Shown here piece after piece: positions 25,314-35,172 of a DNA stretch of 64,000 bases. Both the position numbers and the translations under genes were made by a program. The first letter of the stretch is position 1. Each line of letters starts with the position of its first letter. Source of the stretch: Bacteroidota bacterium (GTDB taxonomy: Bacteria > Bacteroidota > Bacteroidia > J057 > JADKCL01); NCBI GenBank assembly GCA_016718825.1, contig JADKCL010000014.1, forward strand, positions 62,001-126,000, in the 5' to 3' direction. Below the pieces are notes generated by a model that saw nothing but the letters and a program-made list of their open reading frames with translations, was not told the DNA's origin and made no database searches.

Positions 25314-26321
25314 TCAGGGTATTAGCTTTTGGTAAAGATCAAATCTCAATTTCCCGAGAGAAAATTTTCCAATCTCGGATTCATTCGCTGGAATGCGATG
25401 TCGTCTTCTAATTTCAGACAAGTCATGGTCTGTAATGATCGAATTTTTGATGCCAGGTAGAATCGGGTCCTTTCGTGATCTGCTTTGGGCCATTTGCGCA
25501 AATTCTTCATGAACCTGCTCTGCTTCATGGATATAATATTGATAGAGCTCTTCGAGACGATATAGACGAATCGTTTTCTTTGTGCGTTCCAAGTGAGCCT
25601 CCGTAATACAGAGGAGGTCAATCCTTTCAACCTGCGGCAGAAATAACCTTGAATCTGGGACTGTGTCAAACTCTGCCAACTGGTGAAAACTATCGGCATA
25701 AGGATGCAGGTGCGTGGAATATCCAACATTTGCATTACCCTTGAGACGTTGGTTGCAGACGAGGCAACTTGGGACAAGGTTGAAAAACGACATCGAAAAC
25801 CATGGATGGGTACTTTTTTTATAGAAGTGGTCAATCTCAAAGAGGATAAGCTTCGTTGTTGAGGATGTTTTATTGGATACCTCTGCAAAAAGGTTGATGT
25901 TGCAATATGGGCACGTTTTGAAGTCTAGTTCATCCAAGAACCACTTCCTCCCAATTATTTGGTTGAAAGATTTATAGCCGAAGATGGTCTCTAATGCTTT
26001 CTTCCACCTCTTGGAGGCATCACTCTTTCCATCAAGTTGTTGTACATTGAGGGAAGCGGCGATCATTAATATTTCCTGATGCTTTGAATCAAATTGGTCT
26101 GGCCGGAGGGTAATCAACTGATCAAGGTTCGCAAAGTCATTTTCCACGAAATAGGATAGAAAATTCTTTTCCTTGTCGCTGAGACCCGATGGCATGGCCA
26201 AAAGCTCTGGGATAAGGTTATAGGGTGTTTTCTTAGAGGATGAATTCCGTAGCTTCTGTTGGAATTCCTTGGCAATTTTGGAATAGGACTTGCCATCCTT
26301 TCCTTTATCGAACTTAATCAT
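25314..26321 (-). CDS. HNH nuclease, PtuB-like
   Basis: A 335-residue protein with a zinc-bound HNH core: CPYC (about residue 136), FEIDHFYKK (about 160) and SCLVCNQRLKG (about 185). The order CxYC...DH...NLxxSCxxCN matches HNH partners of AAA ATPases such as PtuB in Septu defence. Its ATG overlaps the ATPase stop codon by 4 bases, which supports a working two-protein unit. The N-terminal 120 residues are helical, possibly for ATPase binding. Defence role is inferred; a search against PtuB families would settle the subtype. Confidence 0.82.
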   Translation of the reverse strand: MIKFDKGKDGKSYSKIAKEFQQKLRNSSSKKTPYNLIPELLAMPSGLSDKEKNFLSYFVENDFANLDQLITLRPDQFDSKHQEILMIAASLNVQQLDGKSDASKRWKKALETIFGYKSFNQIIGRKWFLDELDFKTCPYCNINLFAEVSNKTSSTTKLILFEIDHFYKKSTHPWFSMSFFNLVPSCLVCNQRLKGNANVGYSTHLHPYADSFHQLAEFDTVPDSRLFLPQVERIDLLCITEAHLERTKKTIRLYRLEELYQYYIHEAEQVHEEFAQMAQSRSRKDPILPGIKNSIITDHDLSEIRRRHRIPANESEIGKFSLGKLRFDLYQKLIP

Positions 26322-28119
26322 TCTACCTGCCGTTTTTCATCGATCAACTGTAAAAGCTTGTACCGGACCGCCTCATCACCTACCATCCTTGCAAACTTCC
26401 GCATTTTGTCTTCCTCTTCTGTGGAGAAGGCTCGTCCTTCAATGATTGGGGCAAAGAATTCCTCCATCTTCTCTCTGGCGAATCCACTGAAATAAGTGTC
26501 CTGGATCCCAAAGGCTTTGCGATAGAGGGTAAATGGATCGCCTCCAAAGGTGTTGAAATCTTGAGTTGGCGTCAATACTGAAATTTCATCTTCTGCGGAG
26601 ATTTTAAGAATTTGGACATGCTCCATGGGTAGGTCTGCCACTGTAAGGGGACTATGTGTCGAGAAGATAATCTGGGACTTTGTCCCGCTGATGATTTGGG
26701 GAACGAGCTCTACCAAGTTTTTCACAAGATCCGCTGCCACTCGGGATGAAAATGCAAACACGGCTCATCCAACAGGATGATTGGAAAGGGTGGTGCTACC
26801 TTCTCTTCTGCACTCTCTTCTTCAAGATCATCATTGGATAGGATATTACCGTAAATGGCTTGCGGATATGCAGCAAAAATTCGGGAAAGGATATTTAAAA
26901 GGGCCCATTCTCCACCACTTAGGCCCCAAGTAATTTCAAACATTACGTTACCTTTGAGCGCCTCAATGTAATACGGAAGAAATTTCGAAAATACTTCCAA
27001 GGCGATTTGGCATTGAAATACATCTCTTGCGTTCAGGAAGTCAGATGCTAAATTTCGGTTACCTAGGCGCTCATACCAGCCGATGGCTTGGTTCTCTTCA
27101 ACGGCATCAATCAATTCGATAAATTTTAAATACGGTAATTGATCATACTTGATGTATTCTTCACCGACCCTGATTTCGTCTCTCAACGACTTTATAGCCG
27201 TCCTATATGCATCAATCATTGACAAATTGGGATCAGGTGCTTTCCACCTTCCTCCAAGCGGGTGGACACCTATATGAATCAAATGTCGAAATACTCTAGC
27301 TGCCATAGCCTCTTTCCATTCGGTCATGTCACCTGAAATACGCCATTTAGTTTCCGTTTTGCCCTCGGAGATGCATCTTTCCATGCGTTTTGTACACCAA
27401 ATCAATGGATTCTCCTTCCCATCTTCTTGATCGAATTCTTTTCTCGAAGCAAACGGATTGAAATGCAAGCCGATCATTGCCATAGCCTTGGGCTGAAATG
27501 GCAATCGAACGTTATTGGTACGGGCCCAATCAAGAAAATCTATCTGTCGACGCAGATCACCGTACTGATGAGCCTTTAATTGATCGATTAGTGGGCTTTT
27601 GGAATACAATCGATGATCTTGCCGCAAGAGGCTTCGGGTTGAGAAATCAAGTCGACCGTGGTTGCTTGATGCACGCAAATCACGTTGGTAGACTGTGTTT
27701 GATATGAAAGCAATTCGCCTCTGATCATTCCAAATCGCATGGAATGACTTGTCATTAGCCATATCTATACGGGAAAATCTTTCATTCGAGACGCCACTTA
27801 ACCCGGACACCGATAAGTCACCATATCCGCGCTGTAGAATATGGTTGCCAGATACAAGGACCATGTTCTCGTTGACATTCCCTATCCACTCCAGAATGAA
27901 GTTAAGCAAGGTCGTCTTCCCGACTCGGTTATCTCCAATGATTGCATTGATATTTGCAATACCCTCCCCAAAGAGATTTTCAATGTCGTACCATTCTTGA
28001 TCTTCAACCGTTAGTCGTGATTCTAGCCAATCAAATGTAAACCGTTTTCCTGGAAGGAAGTTGAGTTGCAGGTTCTTCAACCCGCGAAAGTCGTGTATGT
28101 ATAAATAGTCAAGTGTCAT
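26318..28119 (-). CDS. AAA/ABC-type ATPase, PtuA-like, with one frameshift
   Basis: Two overlapping frames make one protein of about 600 residues. The first part (28119 to about 26743) has YIHDFRGLKNLQLNF, Walker A GDNRVGKTTLLN (about residue 63), the ABC-type signature LSGGEW and Walker B IILLDEP. The second part continues DLVKNLVELVPQ with IIFSTHSPL, the His switch. The join is at HPEWQR/DLVKN, where one missing G in a GG run would restore the frame. This is the overall layout of OLD/PtuA-type defence ATPases. It sits first in the operon with the HNH and DUF262 genes. Either an assembly error or an inactivating mutation. Confidence 0.85.
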
Positions 28120-28129
28120 ACCTTAATGT

Positions 28130-28324
28130 TTATCTCCCCTTCACAACCAAAATCTCCTCCGCCGTCAAGCCAAACAACCCATACACCAACACGTCGATCT
28201 CGGATTCAAGAGCCCGCGGGTCGGCAGGAGAGACTGCGGCCTTCATGGCAATCTCATCGGATTGCACCCACGCAGGCAAGGGTTCAATGAGTTGTTGATT
28301 GGCGAAGTATTTTTGGAGTTCCAT
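28130..28324 (-). pseudogene. Chimeric remnant: DUF262 N terminus joined to a restriction-enzyme-like tail
   Basis: The first 26 codons (MELQKYFANQQLIEPLPAWV...) copy the start of the DUF262 gene at 25310. The last part (SEIDVLVYGLFGLTAEEILVV) is the typical end of type IIG or Eco57I-class restriction-modification proteins. Together they form a 64-codon frame 10 bases before the ATPase start. It looks like a deletion scar between two former defence genes rather than a functional protein, though it might serve as a leader peptide for the operon. Confidence 0.65.
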
Positions 28325-28400
28325 TTGGGTGAAAAGTTATTGAATGGGTTTTCTACCTTGGCGGACGACGTAAACCCGATGTTGACATTCCATTTGTAAT

Positions 28401-30108
28401 TTACTCAAGTTTCGCACCACTTCCTGAATCACGATTTTGAGGTACAGCCCTTGAAATTTGGATTTGAGCGATGATTTCAAGGTTCCAGAAAAAATCGTCA
28501 GGCCACCTTATCGTATATTGTGTTTTCCCAGTTGTCGGGATGGTCGTCGCAGGTCAGTGCGGACAGGATGGTTGTCAGCCTGCTGTTGAACCGGTCGTCG
28601 CTGAGTAGCCTTTCCATGGTTTCGTCGAGGTCGATGCTGAAGACCTGCTCGATTTCCTGCAGAAGCTGCCTCATGAGCCCCAGGATGCGTTGGTTCAGTA
28701 GCGCCTTGGTGGCCCGTTGTGCGCACTCCCTGAAGAGTCCTCCGATGGTATGATAGCTCCCGATGCGTTTTTGGTGGGCCAGGGTCAGGTACTGCATCAT
28801 GCAGATGGTCACAGCGGCGATTTGCGCGTCGAAGTCCCTGGACTGGCAGTTCCCCAAGCCCAGAAGCTGCTTTGACTCCTTGAAGTAAACTTCTATCGTC
28901 CATCTGATTGCATAGATATCGAAGGCCTTGGTGAAGGACAGGCTTTGGTCCGTGGTCAGCAGCAGGCGCTCGCTCGTGTTGCCGTGGCGGCGGGTGAAGA
29001 AGAGCCTCAACGGGGTGCCCTTGTAGGCCACGTCCACTTGGATGTACTGCATCTTGAGTGTGCGGCACCGTGTCCATTTGGCCCCAAGGAGCTTCTTCAA
29101 CGCTGCTCCCGAGTATTCCAGTCCCTTGTACAAGTACTTGCGCTTGTCGTTCTTGCACTGCCCCACAAGGTGCCCGACCATTTTGGACTGCGCCACGAAC
29201 TTGACCAGCTCATCGCACACGAACCAGCTGTCGACTAGCAGGTAATCCGCAACGATACCGTGTTTGCCCGCCCGCTTGATCATCTTTATTGTTGCGGAGA
29301 TCTTGTCAGTGTCCAGTTCTGCGATGCGGGACTTGCCAGGGGACCAGTCGGGCCGGGTCTTGGCAAACTGCCTCCTGAAGTCCTTCAAGCGCAGCCCGAA
29401 CGGCCTTTTCTTGTCCTTGCCACGTTCCCTGTGCACCGAGAAGTCAACGGGAATGAAACTCGTTCCGTCCCAAAACCCCACCACAAGGTACTTGAAGCCG
29501 AGCACGTAACGGTGGATCACATGGTCAAATAGCATGCCCACACCCTCGATCCGGCGACCAGTCTTCTCTCCGATCGTGTCATCCACCACCCAACATCTAG
29601 GACTAGAAGGCGAAGCAGATCCTAATGCCTGCGAACCGGAGAGGAAATGCTTGACGAAGCCGAAGTAGAGCTTGCGCCAATCGACCAGCGGGTTGTTGAG
29701 CAGGCGGTAAAACGTGTCCTTCTTGGCCAGACTCAGAGAGGCGAATGAGGACTCAAGGAAGGAATGGATATTGAAGATCCCGAGCAAAGGCATCAAAATC
29801 AGCAACTTGAGTACGCCGGCTGCCTCGAATCCCTGAGATTTGAGCGCACTGAGGGGCTTCAAGGTAGATTTGACCCTTTTGCCATCCATGAATCCGATGA
29901 TGCCCGCCACAGGCGCCTGTGCATCCTTGGTCAGGGATTTGATTTCTGAGATGTTGAGTGTATCTTTGATAAGTGGTGTTTTTGGACTGATTTGGACTTT
30001 AAGTTGTAAGAGCCTCAAAGTTAATCAATTAGCCTATAAAACACCACTTTTTTATTATGCACAATCAGTCCTCAAATGGCATAATTTGAGGGTGCGAAAC
30101 TTGAGTAA
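28401..30108 (-). mobile_element. IS4-type insertion sequence
   Basis: The ends are 18-bp perfect inverted repeats: TTACTCAAGTTTCGCACC at 28401-28418 and its reverse complement at 30091-30108. The roughly 1.7-kb interior holds one intact transposase gene. It sits between the TIR/AbiC operon and the ATPase/HNH/DUF262 operon inside the defence island. I could not define a target-site duplication with confidence. Intact ends and transposase suggest that it is recent or still active. Confidence 0.88.
28498..30018 (-). CDS. IS4-family DDE transposase
   Basis: A 506-residue transposase of the DDE/RNase H-like class. Landmarks are CWVVDDTIGEKTG (first Asp region), ADYLLVDSWFVC (second Asp) and the Y-x-x-x-K-type signature WTIEVYFKESKQLLGLG, which carries the catalytic Glu. 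This signature is characteristic of IS4-related transposases. The gene fills most of the element bounded by the 18-bp inverted repeats, and no frameshift is seen. Confidence 0.92.
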   Translation of the reverse strand: MRLLQLKVQISPKTPLIKDTLNISEIKSLTKDAQAPVAGIIGFMDGKRVKSTLKPLSALKSQGFEAAGVLKLLILMPLLGIFNIHSFLESSFASLSLAKKDTFYRLLNNPLVDWRKLYFGFVKHFLSGSQALGSASPSSPRCWVVDDTIGEKTGRRIEGVGMLFDHVIHRYVLGFKYLVVGFWDGTSFIPVDFSVHRERGKDKKRPFGLRLKDFRRQFAKTRPDWSPGKSRIAELDTDKISATIKMIKRAGKHGIVADYLLVDSWFVCDELVKFVAQSKMVGHLVGQCKNDKRKYLYKGLEYSGAALKKLLGAKWTRCRTLKMQYIQVDVAYKGTPLRLFFTRRHGNTSERLLLTTDQSLSFTKAFDIYAIRWTIEVYFKESKQLLGLGNCQSRDFDAQIAAVTICMMQYLTLAHQKRIGSYHTIGGLFRECAQRATKALLNQRILGLMRQLLQEIEQVFSIDLDETMERLLSDDRFNSRLTTILSALTCDDHPDNWENTIYDKVA

Positions 30109-30176
30109 TTTAGATTTACCTTACCAAATTTTCTGCACTTTCTTTGAGGTCAATGGGCAATTGATTGACAGGGGGC

Positions 30177-30639
30177 TCATAGTGCATTCACAAATTTATC
30201 ACCATTCCAAAGAAATTTACGCTCCATTTCTGCTTCGCCCTGTGCAAAGAAAATAAATTTACCGTCAACAATTTCAGCAGGAGCGTACCCTTCCAACTTA
30301 TTGATGACTTCCCAGTTCTCAGCCCTTTTCCAGCCATCTATCATGGCCGGCGGATGGTATTGAATTACCAATAGTTTGATCCAATTTCGCTCTTCAAATT
30401 TGGTCCTGAAGGCCAGTACAATTTGTTCCGCCCTCCCCTGCTTCAAAGGCGAACTGACCAATTTGAACAAAAGACTTGTCTTGTTTGTATTTTCAGGCTG
30501 CACCCAGACAGGGAATTTCTTTCACGATCGGCATTTCAATCAGCCCATTTTTGAAAATAAGCATGAATTGAATGCGGTCTTGTTCTTCGTTAAAACGAAC
30601 GGAAATACCAGTAGGACAGATTAATTTGAGGTTCCCCAA
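30177..30639 (-). CDS. Small unknown protein with a frameshift
   Basis: The second frame (30503-30177) encodes a 108-residue C-terminal part with WGDxFV-like ending FLWNGDKFVNAL. Upstream, a different frame reads LICPTGISVRFNEEQDR and VKEIP before stopping; removing one C from a CCC run near 30514 would join them into a protein of about 150 residues. The start is uncertain: TTG at 30639 or ATG at 30564. It lies between the IS element and the TIR gene, and the insertion may have displaced its neighbour. I recognise no domain. Confidence 0.45.
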
Positions 30640-30784
30640 ACTAGCTCGGTAGTTGATGGACTGCCGGGGCGAGGAAAATTAAGCAAAGTACTTTGATGAA
30701 GACCTTTAACAAAAGTCCCTTTACGCTCAATACCTGTTGGTATTTCATGTGTCTCCCCCTCCTTTGCGGCTGCGGGTGCTCCGT

Positions 30785-31651
30785 CTACTTTTTTCCTGAA
30801 AGCTCTAATAGTTCCTTCACTCTGGTTAAAAACTGGTCCTTTTTTTTGTTCCAACGACCAACATGTACATTTTCCTCTATATTCAAGGCTTTGCAAGCGT
30901 CCACCCGCAATTGGTCAAGATTTCCAGCATGATCGATTCGCATTGACTGATTTGGATTCAATAGTACTGTGCTTTTGCCAGGTTCTAACGGTGGAATGAT
31001 CACAGGGAGTACGGTGATATCTGGCAATGCCCATGCGGCACCAAGCTCAACAAGGCACATTTCACTGGCTAAATAGTTTGGGCTGATCAACGCAAAAACT
31101 ACTTTGCAGCCCTTTAGCGCATCAAGAATACTGTGCCTCCACTCGTCACCAGTGATGATTTTCATCCCTTCCAGTGTACTGCAAAAAATGTCTTTGTGCG
31201 TCACCTCTAAACCTAAGCAAAGAAATGAATCTACAAAATGGTCAACGATGGCCTCATCCTTAGATGCGTGGCTAATGAAAATTGGTTTCGTGCTCATAGC
31301 TTTTAAATCATTTGACTCTTGGGTTGCTGCTCTCTGGGCATCTGCCTCGAGTTGAAGCTTTTTGATTTCGGAAAAGGTGTTGTGGTGTAAAACGGGCTTT
31401 AGGTGATAGAATGGCCCAGGTAAACTATTTGTAGGTGACGCTTCATTGCAGAAGTAGGGTAAGACCTCCGCAGCTAAACTATCCAAATAGCCATGTAATT
31501 CTGAAGGGATTTCTTCTTGTGTCATTGGCAAGGCAAAGAACATGGATGCGGGTCCTGCAAATCGCAACATTTTAATCCGCAACTTATCGAGCAGCTCCAA
31601 CTGCCAATCATCGTATCCAGTAAGGTCAATTGCTTCAGTTACCATGTGCAA
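30785..31651 (-). CDS. TIR-domain protein, probable NADase effector of anti-phage defence
   Basis: A 288-residue protein. Residues 1-118 are a helical N-terminal region with no recognised domain. Residues 122-285 are a TIR domain: FISHASKDEAIVDHFVDSF, then FALISPNYLASEMCLVELG, where the Glu of VELG (about residue 202) is the probable catalytic glutamate of NAD-cleaving TIRs. The gene starts 5 bases after the abortive-infection gene, in an operon. Bacterial TIR proteins commonly kill infected cells by depleting NAD. The pairing with PutAbiC suggests one membrane-linked sensor-effector unit; this is inference. Confidence 0.85.
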   Translation of the reverse strand: MHMVTEAIDLTGYDDWQLELLDKLRIKMLRFAGPASMFFALPMTQEEIPSELHGYLDSLAAEVLPYFCNEASPTNSLPGPFYHLKPVLHHNTFSEIKKLQLEADAQRAATQESNDLKAMSTKPIFISHASKDEAIVDHFVDSFLCLGLEVTHKDIFCSTLEGMKIITGDEWRHSILDALKGCKVVFALISPNYLASEMCLVELGAAWALPDITVLPVIIPPLEPGKSTVLLNPNQSMRIDHAGNLDQLRVDACKALNIEENVHVGRWNKKKDQFLTRVKELLELSGKK

Positions 31652-31656
31652 ATTAT

Positions 31657-32884
31657 TTAAGAAAGATACCTATCAAGATGGTCATGCAAAACAGCATCAC
31701 CAGGATTGTTCAAATAGTCATTAAGAAGTAGTACAGGACTTATCTCCTTGGGTATTTGACTAAGGTCAACATTTTTAATGAGTTGGTATTTGGTAATGTA
31801 GCCCTTTGTCCACCAATCTTTACCAGCAGTGCCAAGACTGTTGTAGTAAAACATCCGCTGCTCCTCGTCAGTTAGTTGAGCTCTAAAAATCTTGGCAAAT
31901 CGTTTTTTTTCCTCATCGCCAAACGCTGGAGAAATGAATGAATCCAACTCTCCGATCATTTGATAGGCGTGTCTAAAGTATTTACTGAGCTGACTAGAAT
32001 ACCCGCCAAGTACTCGCGGAATGTTGTAGGCACCTGGTATTTTGTTATAAATCTCTTCAAACTCTTTTAGAAATTTATTTCCGACACTTGGCTGGAATTG
32101 TCGATTCACAATATCCAGTAAACAGTCATTGTAATTGTATTCTTCCTTCGGATTCATCAGACCCTCAATTGGAGAGGAAAGTGCCTCCTTTGCCTGTCGT
32201 ATTTCGAGCGCAGCTCCCATAAAGACCTTGTCAGAAGCTTCTCCAGCAATTTCAAATGGTAGGTCAATTAGAATAATTTTCTTGTCAGATAAAAGTTGGT
32301 GAAGTTTGAAGATTAGCTCAAATTCGGTGGTGTACAACTTGACGATTTCGTTCTGGGTAAACTCTTTCTCAACCCCCCAATTTGGAATATGTTGGTTTGA
32401 TGAATATTCAAATGGCTTTGCTTTCGTTTTCAAGGTGCCAGCATTCTCCCTATGAATTCTAAGCATGTCCCAAAAACGCTGCTCAAATCGGTCTATTCGC
32501 TGCCGTTCCTTTTGCTCCTCAAGGTCCTTTTCCTGCTTATCCAGCCGAGCATTTTGGGAGACATTGGTTTGGTACTGGATATAAAAACGCAGCAAACGTC
32601 AGAAAAGCCCCAATCAAGCCGATAAACGGTGCCATGATGCCCCCAAAATAATCGCCTACAGGTCCAAAGTTGCCGAAACCCGTTCCCTCGCCGGATTCAG
32701 ACTCGCCTATGATGATCAAGCCAAATAGCCATCCAACTGCTACGAAGCACAGGCCAATTGCAAGAATGCGGAGGACAACACCAAACCATCGTTTTGGCTT
32801 CCATTCTCCCATGTCATCTAGGAATGCAAGCCAGTCGCCGCCATCGCAAAGAACCCCAGATAGATAATTGTATAACTTTCTCAT
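31657..32884 (-). CDS. PutAbiC-type abortive infection protein, one frameshift
   Basis: The N-terminal frame (32884 to about 32585) has two hydrophobic helices (about residues 36-58 and 80-100) around GNFGPVGDYFGGIMAPFIGL, the hallmark of putative phage abortive-infection proteins. After a one-base slip in a T run (TTTTT near 32588), the next frame continues FYIQYQTNVSQNARLDKQEK with a coiled coil and RFEQRFWDMLRIHRENAG, also typical of this family. The joined product is about 408 residues: a membrane anchor plus helical cytoplasmic domain. It is followed by the TIR gene. The frameshift may be an assembly error. Confidence 0.82.
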
Positions 32885-33024
32885 TGCTGGCCTCCCCCCT
32901 CCACAACCAAAATCTCCTCCGCAGTCAAGCCATACAACTCCAACACCAACGACTCCCTCAGTGAGTCGAGGTCCTCCGAGAAGGAAATCTCGTTGAGAGT
33001 ATGCCGGATGATACGTTTCTTCAT
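32881..33024 (-). CDS. 47-residue peptide with restriction-enzyme-like tail, coupled to AbiC gene
   Basis: A short frame beginning MKKRIIRHTLNEISFSED and ending LYGLTAEEILVVEGGGQQ. Its stop overlaps the AbiC start codon by 4 bases (ATGA). The tail resembles the extreme C terminus of type IIG restriction enzymes and is nearly the same as that of the remnant at 28130. It is probably the leftover 3' end of an older defence gene, possibly retained because it couples translation of the AbiC gene. Confidence 0.5.
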   Translation of the reverse strand: MKKRIIRHTLNEISFSEDLDSLRESLVLELYGLTAEEILVVEGGGQQ

Positions 33025-33374
33025 GTGCTTGAAATAAAGAATTTACAGAATCACACTACATGGTGAATTCCTGCTAAGTTATAGCAGATTTCTTGGAATT
33101 CGTGCGGGAAATTTTGCGGCGTCGTCGGCGCTACCCAGCATGCGGTGTGAGCGCCGACGACGCTAATGGTCGGTCGCGGTTGAAGGTTTTTGGGGGCCGG
33201 CAGCTCCGCTGCTCCCTCCCGTGCTCACGAAAATCCAAACTTCAAGCGCCGCCATCCAATCGTCAAAGCCCCCAAAACTTCGCTCCAAAAAGCTTCAAAA
33301 ACAGCGTTTCCGGCGATTGGAGACCATTTTCGCCTACTTTGCATCACGCAAGAGGTTCCTTCCTTGGATTTTAC

Positions 33375-33726
33375 ATGTTGCCGAACATGAATTCTCATGT
33401 TGTCGACCATGGATTCTCATGTTGTCGACCATCGACGCCCAGGTTGTCAAACGTGGACGCACTGGTTGTCGACCATGGACGCTCAGGTTGTCAAACGTGG
33501 ACGCCCTGGTTGTCAAACGTGGACGCACTGGTTGTCGAACGTGGACGCACTGGTTGTCAAACGTGGACGCACTGGTTGTCGAACGTGGACGCACTGGTTG
33601 TCAAACGTGGACGCACTGGTTGTCAAACGTGGACGCATTGGTTGTCAAACGTGGACGCACTGATTGTCAAACGTGGACGCACTGGTTGTCAAACGTGGAC
33701 GCACTGGTTGTCGAACGTGGACGTTC
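33375..33726. repeat. Sixteen-copy 22-bp tandem repeat array
   Basis: Sixteen contiguous 22-bp units, consensus GGTTGTCAAACGTGGACGCA plus CT, with exact phase over 352 bases. The first three copies are more divergent (ATGTTGTCGACCATGGATTC form), and the inner copies differ mainly at C/A or G/A in GTC(A/G)AACG. The unit is not a multiple of three, and all forward frames are open, so the frames seen across it are by-products. There is no spacer diversity, so it is not a CRISPR. The rest of 33025-34260 holds no gene that I can support. Confidence 0.93.
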
Positions 33727-34260
33727 GGGTTGTTGCGTTTCGGCGGGGAACTTCACACGCATTTGCGGGGATCTGTTGTGCATCAGCATGGTAGTTTGCG
33801 GGTCGAATTCGGGTTTTCAGGATATTTGTGGGTGGATGGAGGATTCCGAAGGGTGCAGATGAAGCGTTTTTTTGCGCGCAGGTGGGGAAAAATGCCTGTC
33901 GGTAAGATTAGCAGTAACCGATCAATTGATTCCCGTCCCGGAATAGCGCATTTTCTGGTGGCCGACATACGATCGTGTTGCCCAAAGGTCCCGATAAGCA
34001 TATTTTGTTTTGCGGGATTCGGGAGCGGAAGTAGGCTCCTCCATTGCTGCTTGGGACTGGACGGTGATTGGTTCGGTTCAATGAATGCGTTTCCGTCGCT
34101 TTCGGTGGAAAGCTGAATTGGTCCCCATCAACGCTGCGAGCGGCAGGAAACCTGAATGCTCCAATGCTCGCCTTCGCGCGAAAAAGCCTTTCATCCACCA
34201 CAAAACCTTAACTTCCCGCAAAATTGCATTTCAATCGAAGAGGGAATAAGACGCAACACG

Positions 34261-35085
34261 ATGGAGGCGAATCAAATCGAAATTTCAGGGTGGAAGTTTG
34301 CCAAAACGGCCATCGGCGAGCGATTTGGAATGTGGGTGGATGCTGCAGATTGCTGCGCCTTGCAAGTGTACCTGGATTGCAGATTCCGCAACCTCACTGA
34401 AGCATGGGTGCATCAGAAGCTTGCCTCACTTGCGATCGGTGTCAATACGCAGGCCCTCAATTATTCTGTAATGGCGTATTCAGAAGCCCACTTGACGCCC
34501 ACCGAAGACGATCCAAGCATCGCAGCCTATCTTTCCCGACCGCAGCAACCGTATCGCGGGCCATTTTATGTATTTTCTTTTCTGACCTGCGAAGAATTGA
34601 CCATTGTGCCCCATCCCGTCTGGAAAGCAATTACCGAGATCGCTGTCAAACACCACCTTGAATCTCAGGATCCTCCGCTTTCGGCAGTCGAAACAAGCCT
34701 GACTCCCGAAGAATTGCGTCAATGTTTTCGCGAATTGGGCCTTCCCCTGCAATTCCGGCAATTTCAAGATATCCGATGCGGGATCATTGAAAGCGGCGTC
34801 GTGCGCTATACGCGGATCATCGACCCCGCTTTGGAAGCCCTGAATTGGCTGTACTTGTACATGGAACAAATGATTCCGCCCTACAACCTGACGATGGAAT
34901 GCATTCGAAAAGGACAAGGATTCGGAGGAAAAGGGATTGAATGTCAGCCCAATGCCCATGAACCAAGCGAAGATGCAGCCGACACAAGATCTTGGACAAT
35001 CTCGGTGGATTGGGTAAAGGAACCCGTCGTCATGACGCAGGCTAAATTGCTGCAACTCCTGGACTTTCTGATGTTTGTAGATTAG
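34261..35085 (+). CDS. Unknown soluble protein
   Basis: A 274-residue protein; the ATG at 34261 is chosen because the upstream in-frame extension looks like intergenic DNA. It is mixed alpha/beta with several Trp and Cys residues and the segments VDAADCCALQVYLDCRF and HPVWKAITEIAVKHHLE. No signal peptide or membrane segment. It is followed by the broken repeat-protein gene at 35173. I do not recognise a family; given the nearby orphan immunity genes it could be another one, but this is a guess. Confidence 0.6.
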   Translation: MEANQIEISGWKFAKTAIGERFGMWVDAADCCALQVYLDCRFRNLTEAWVHQKLASLAIGVNTQALNYSVMAYSEAHLTPTEDDPSIAAYLSRPQQPYRGPFYVFSFLTCEELTIVPHPVWKAITEIAVKHHLESQDPPLSAVETSLTPEELRQCFRELGLPLQFRQFQDIRCGIIESGVVRYTRIIDPALEALNWLYLYMEQMIPPYNLTMECIRKGQGFGGKGIECQPNAHEPSEDAADTRSWTISVDWVKEPVVMTQAKLLQLLDFLMFVD

Positions 35086-35172
35086 GTCGGGGAAGCGTGA
35101 TCCTACGCGCAACACATCATTGATCACGAAAAAGCTTCGATGTAAACCGTTTAGCCCTATCTTCACCTCTCC

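Noticed and set aside
30621..30896. 91-codon minus-strand frame overlapping the TIR gene end
   Set aside because: It runs out of frame inside the TIR coding region and has no coding signature of its own.
26740..32590. Programmed frameshifting in ATPase and AbiC genes
   Set aside because: No slippery heptamer with downstream structure is evident, and similar one-base lesions occur in unrelated genes.
33375..33726. CRISPR-like repeat array
   Set aside because: The 22-bp units are directly contiguous with no variable spacers, and no cas gene is visible.
33093..34116. Overlapping long frames across the tandem repeats
   Set aside because: They arise because the 22-bp unit lacks stops in all forward frames; start context and composition do not support genes.
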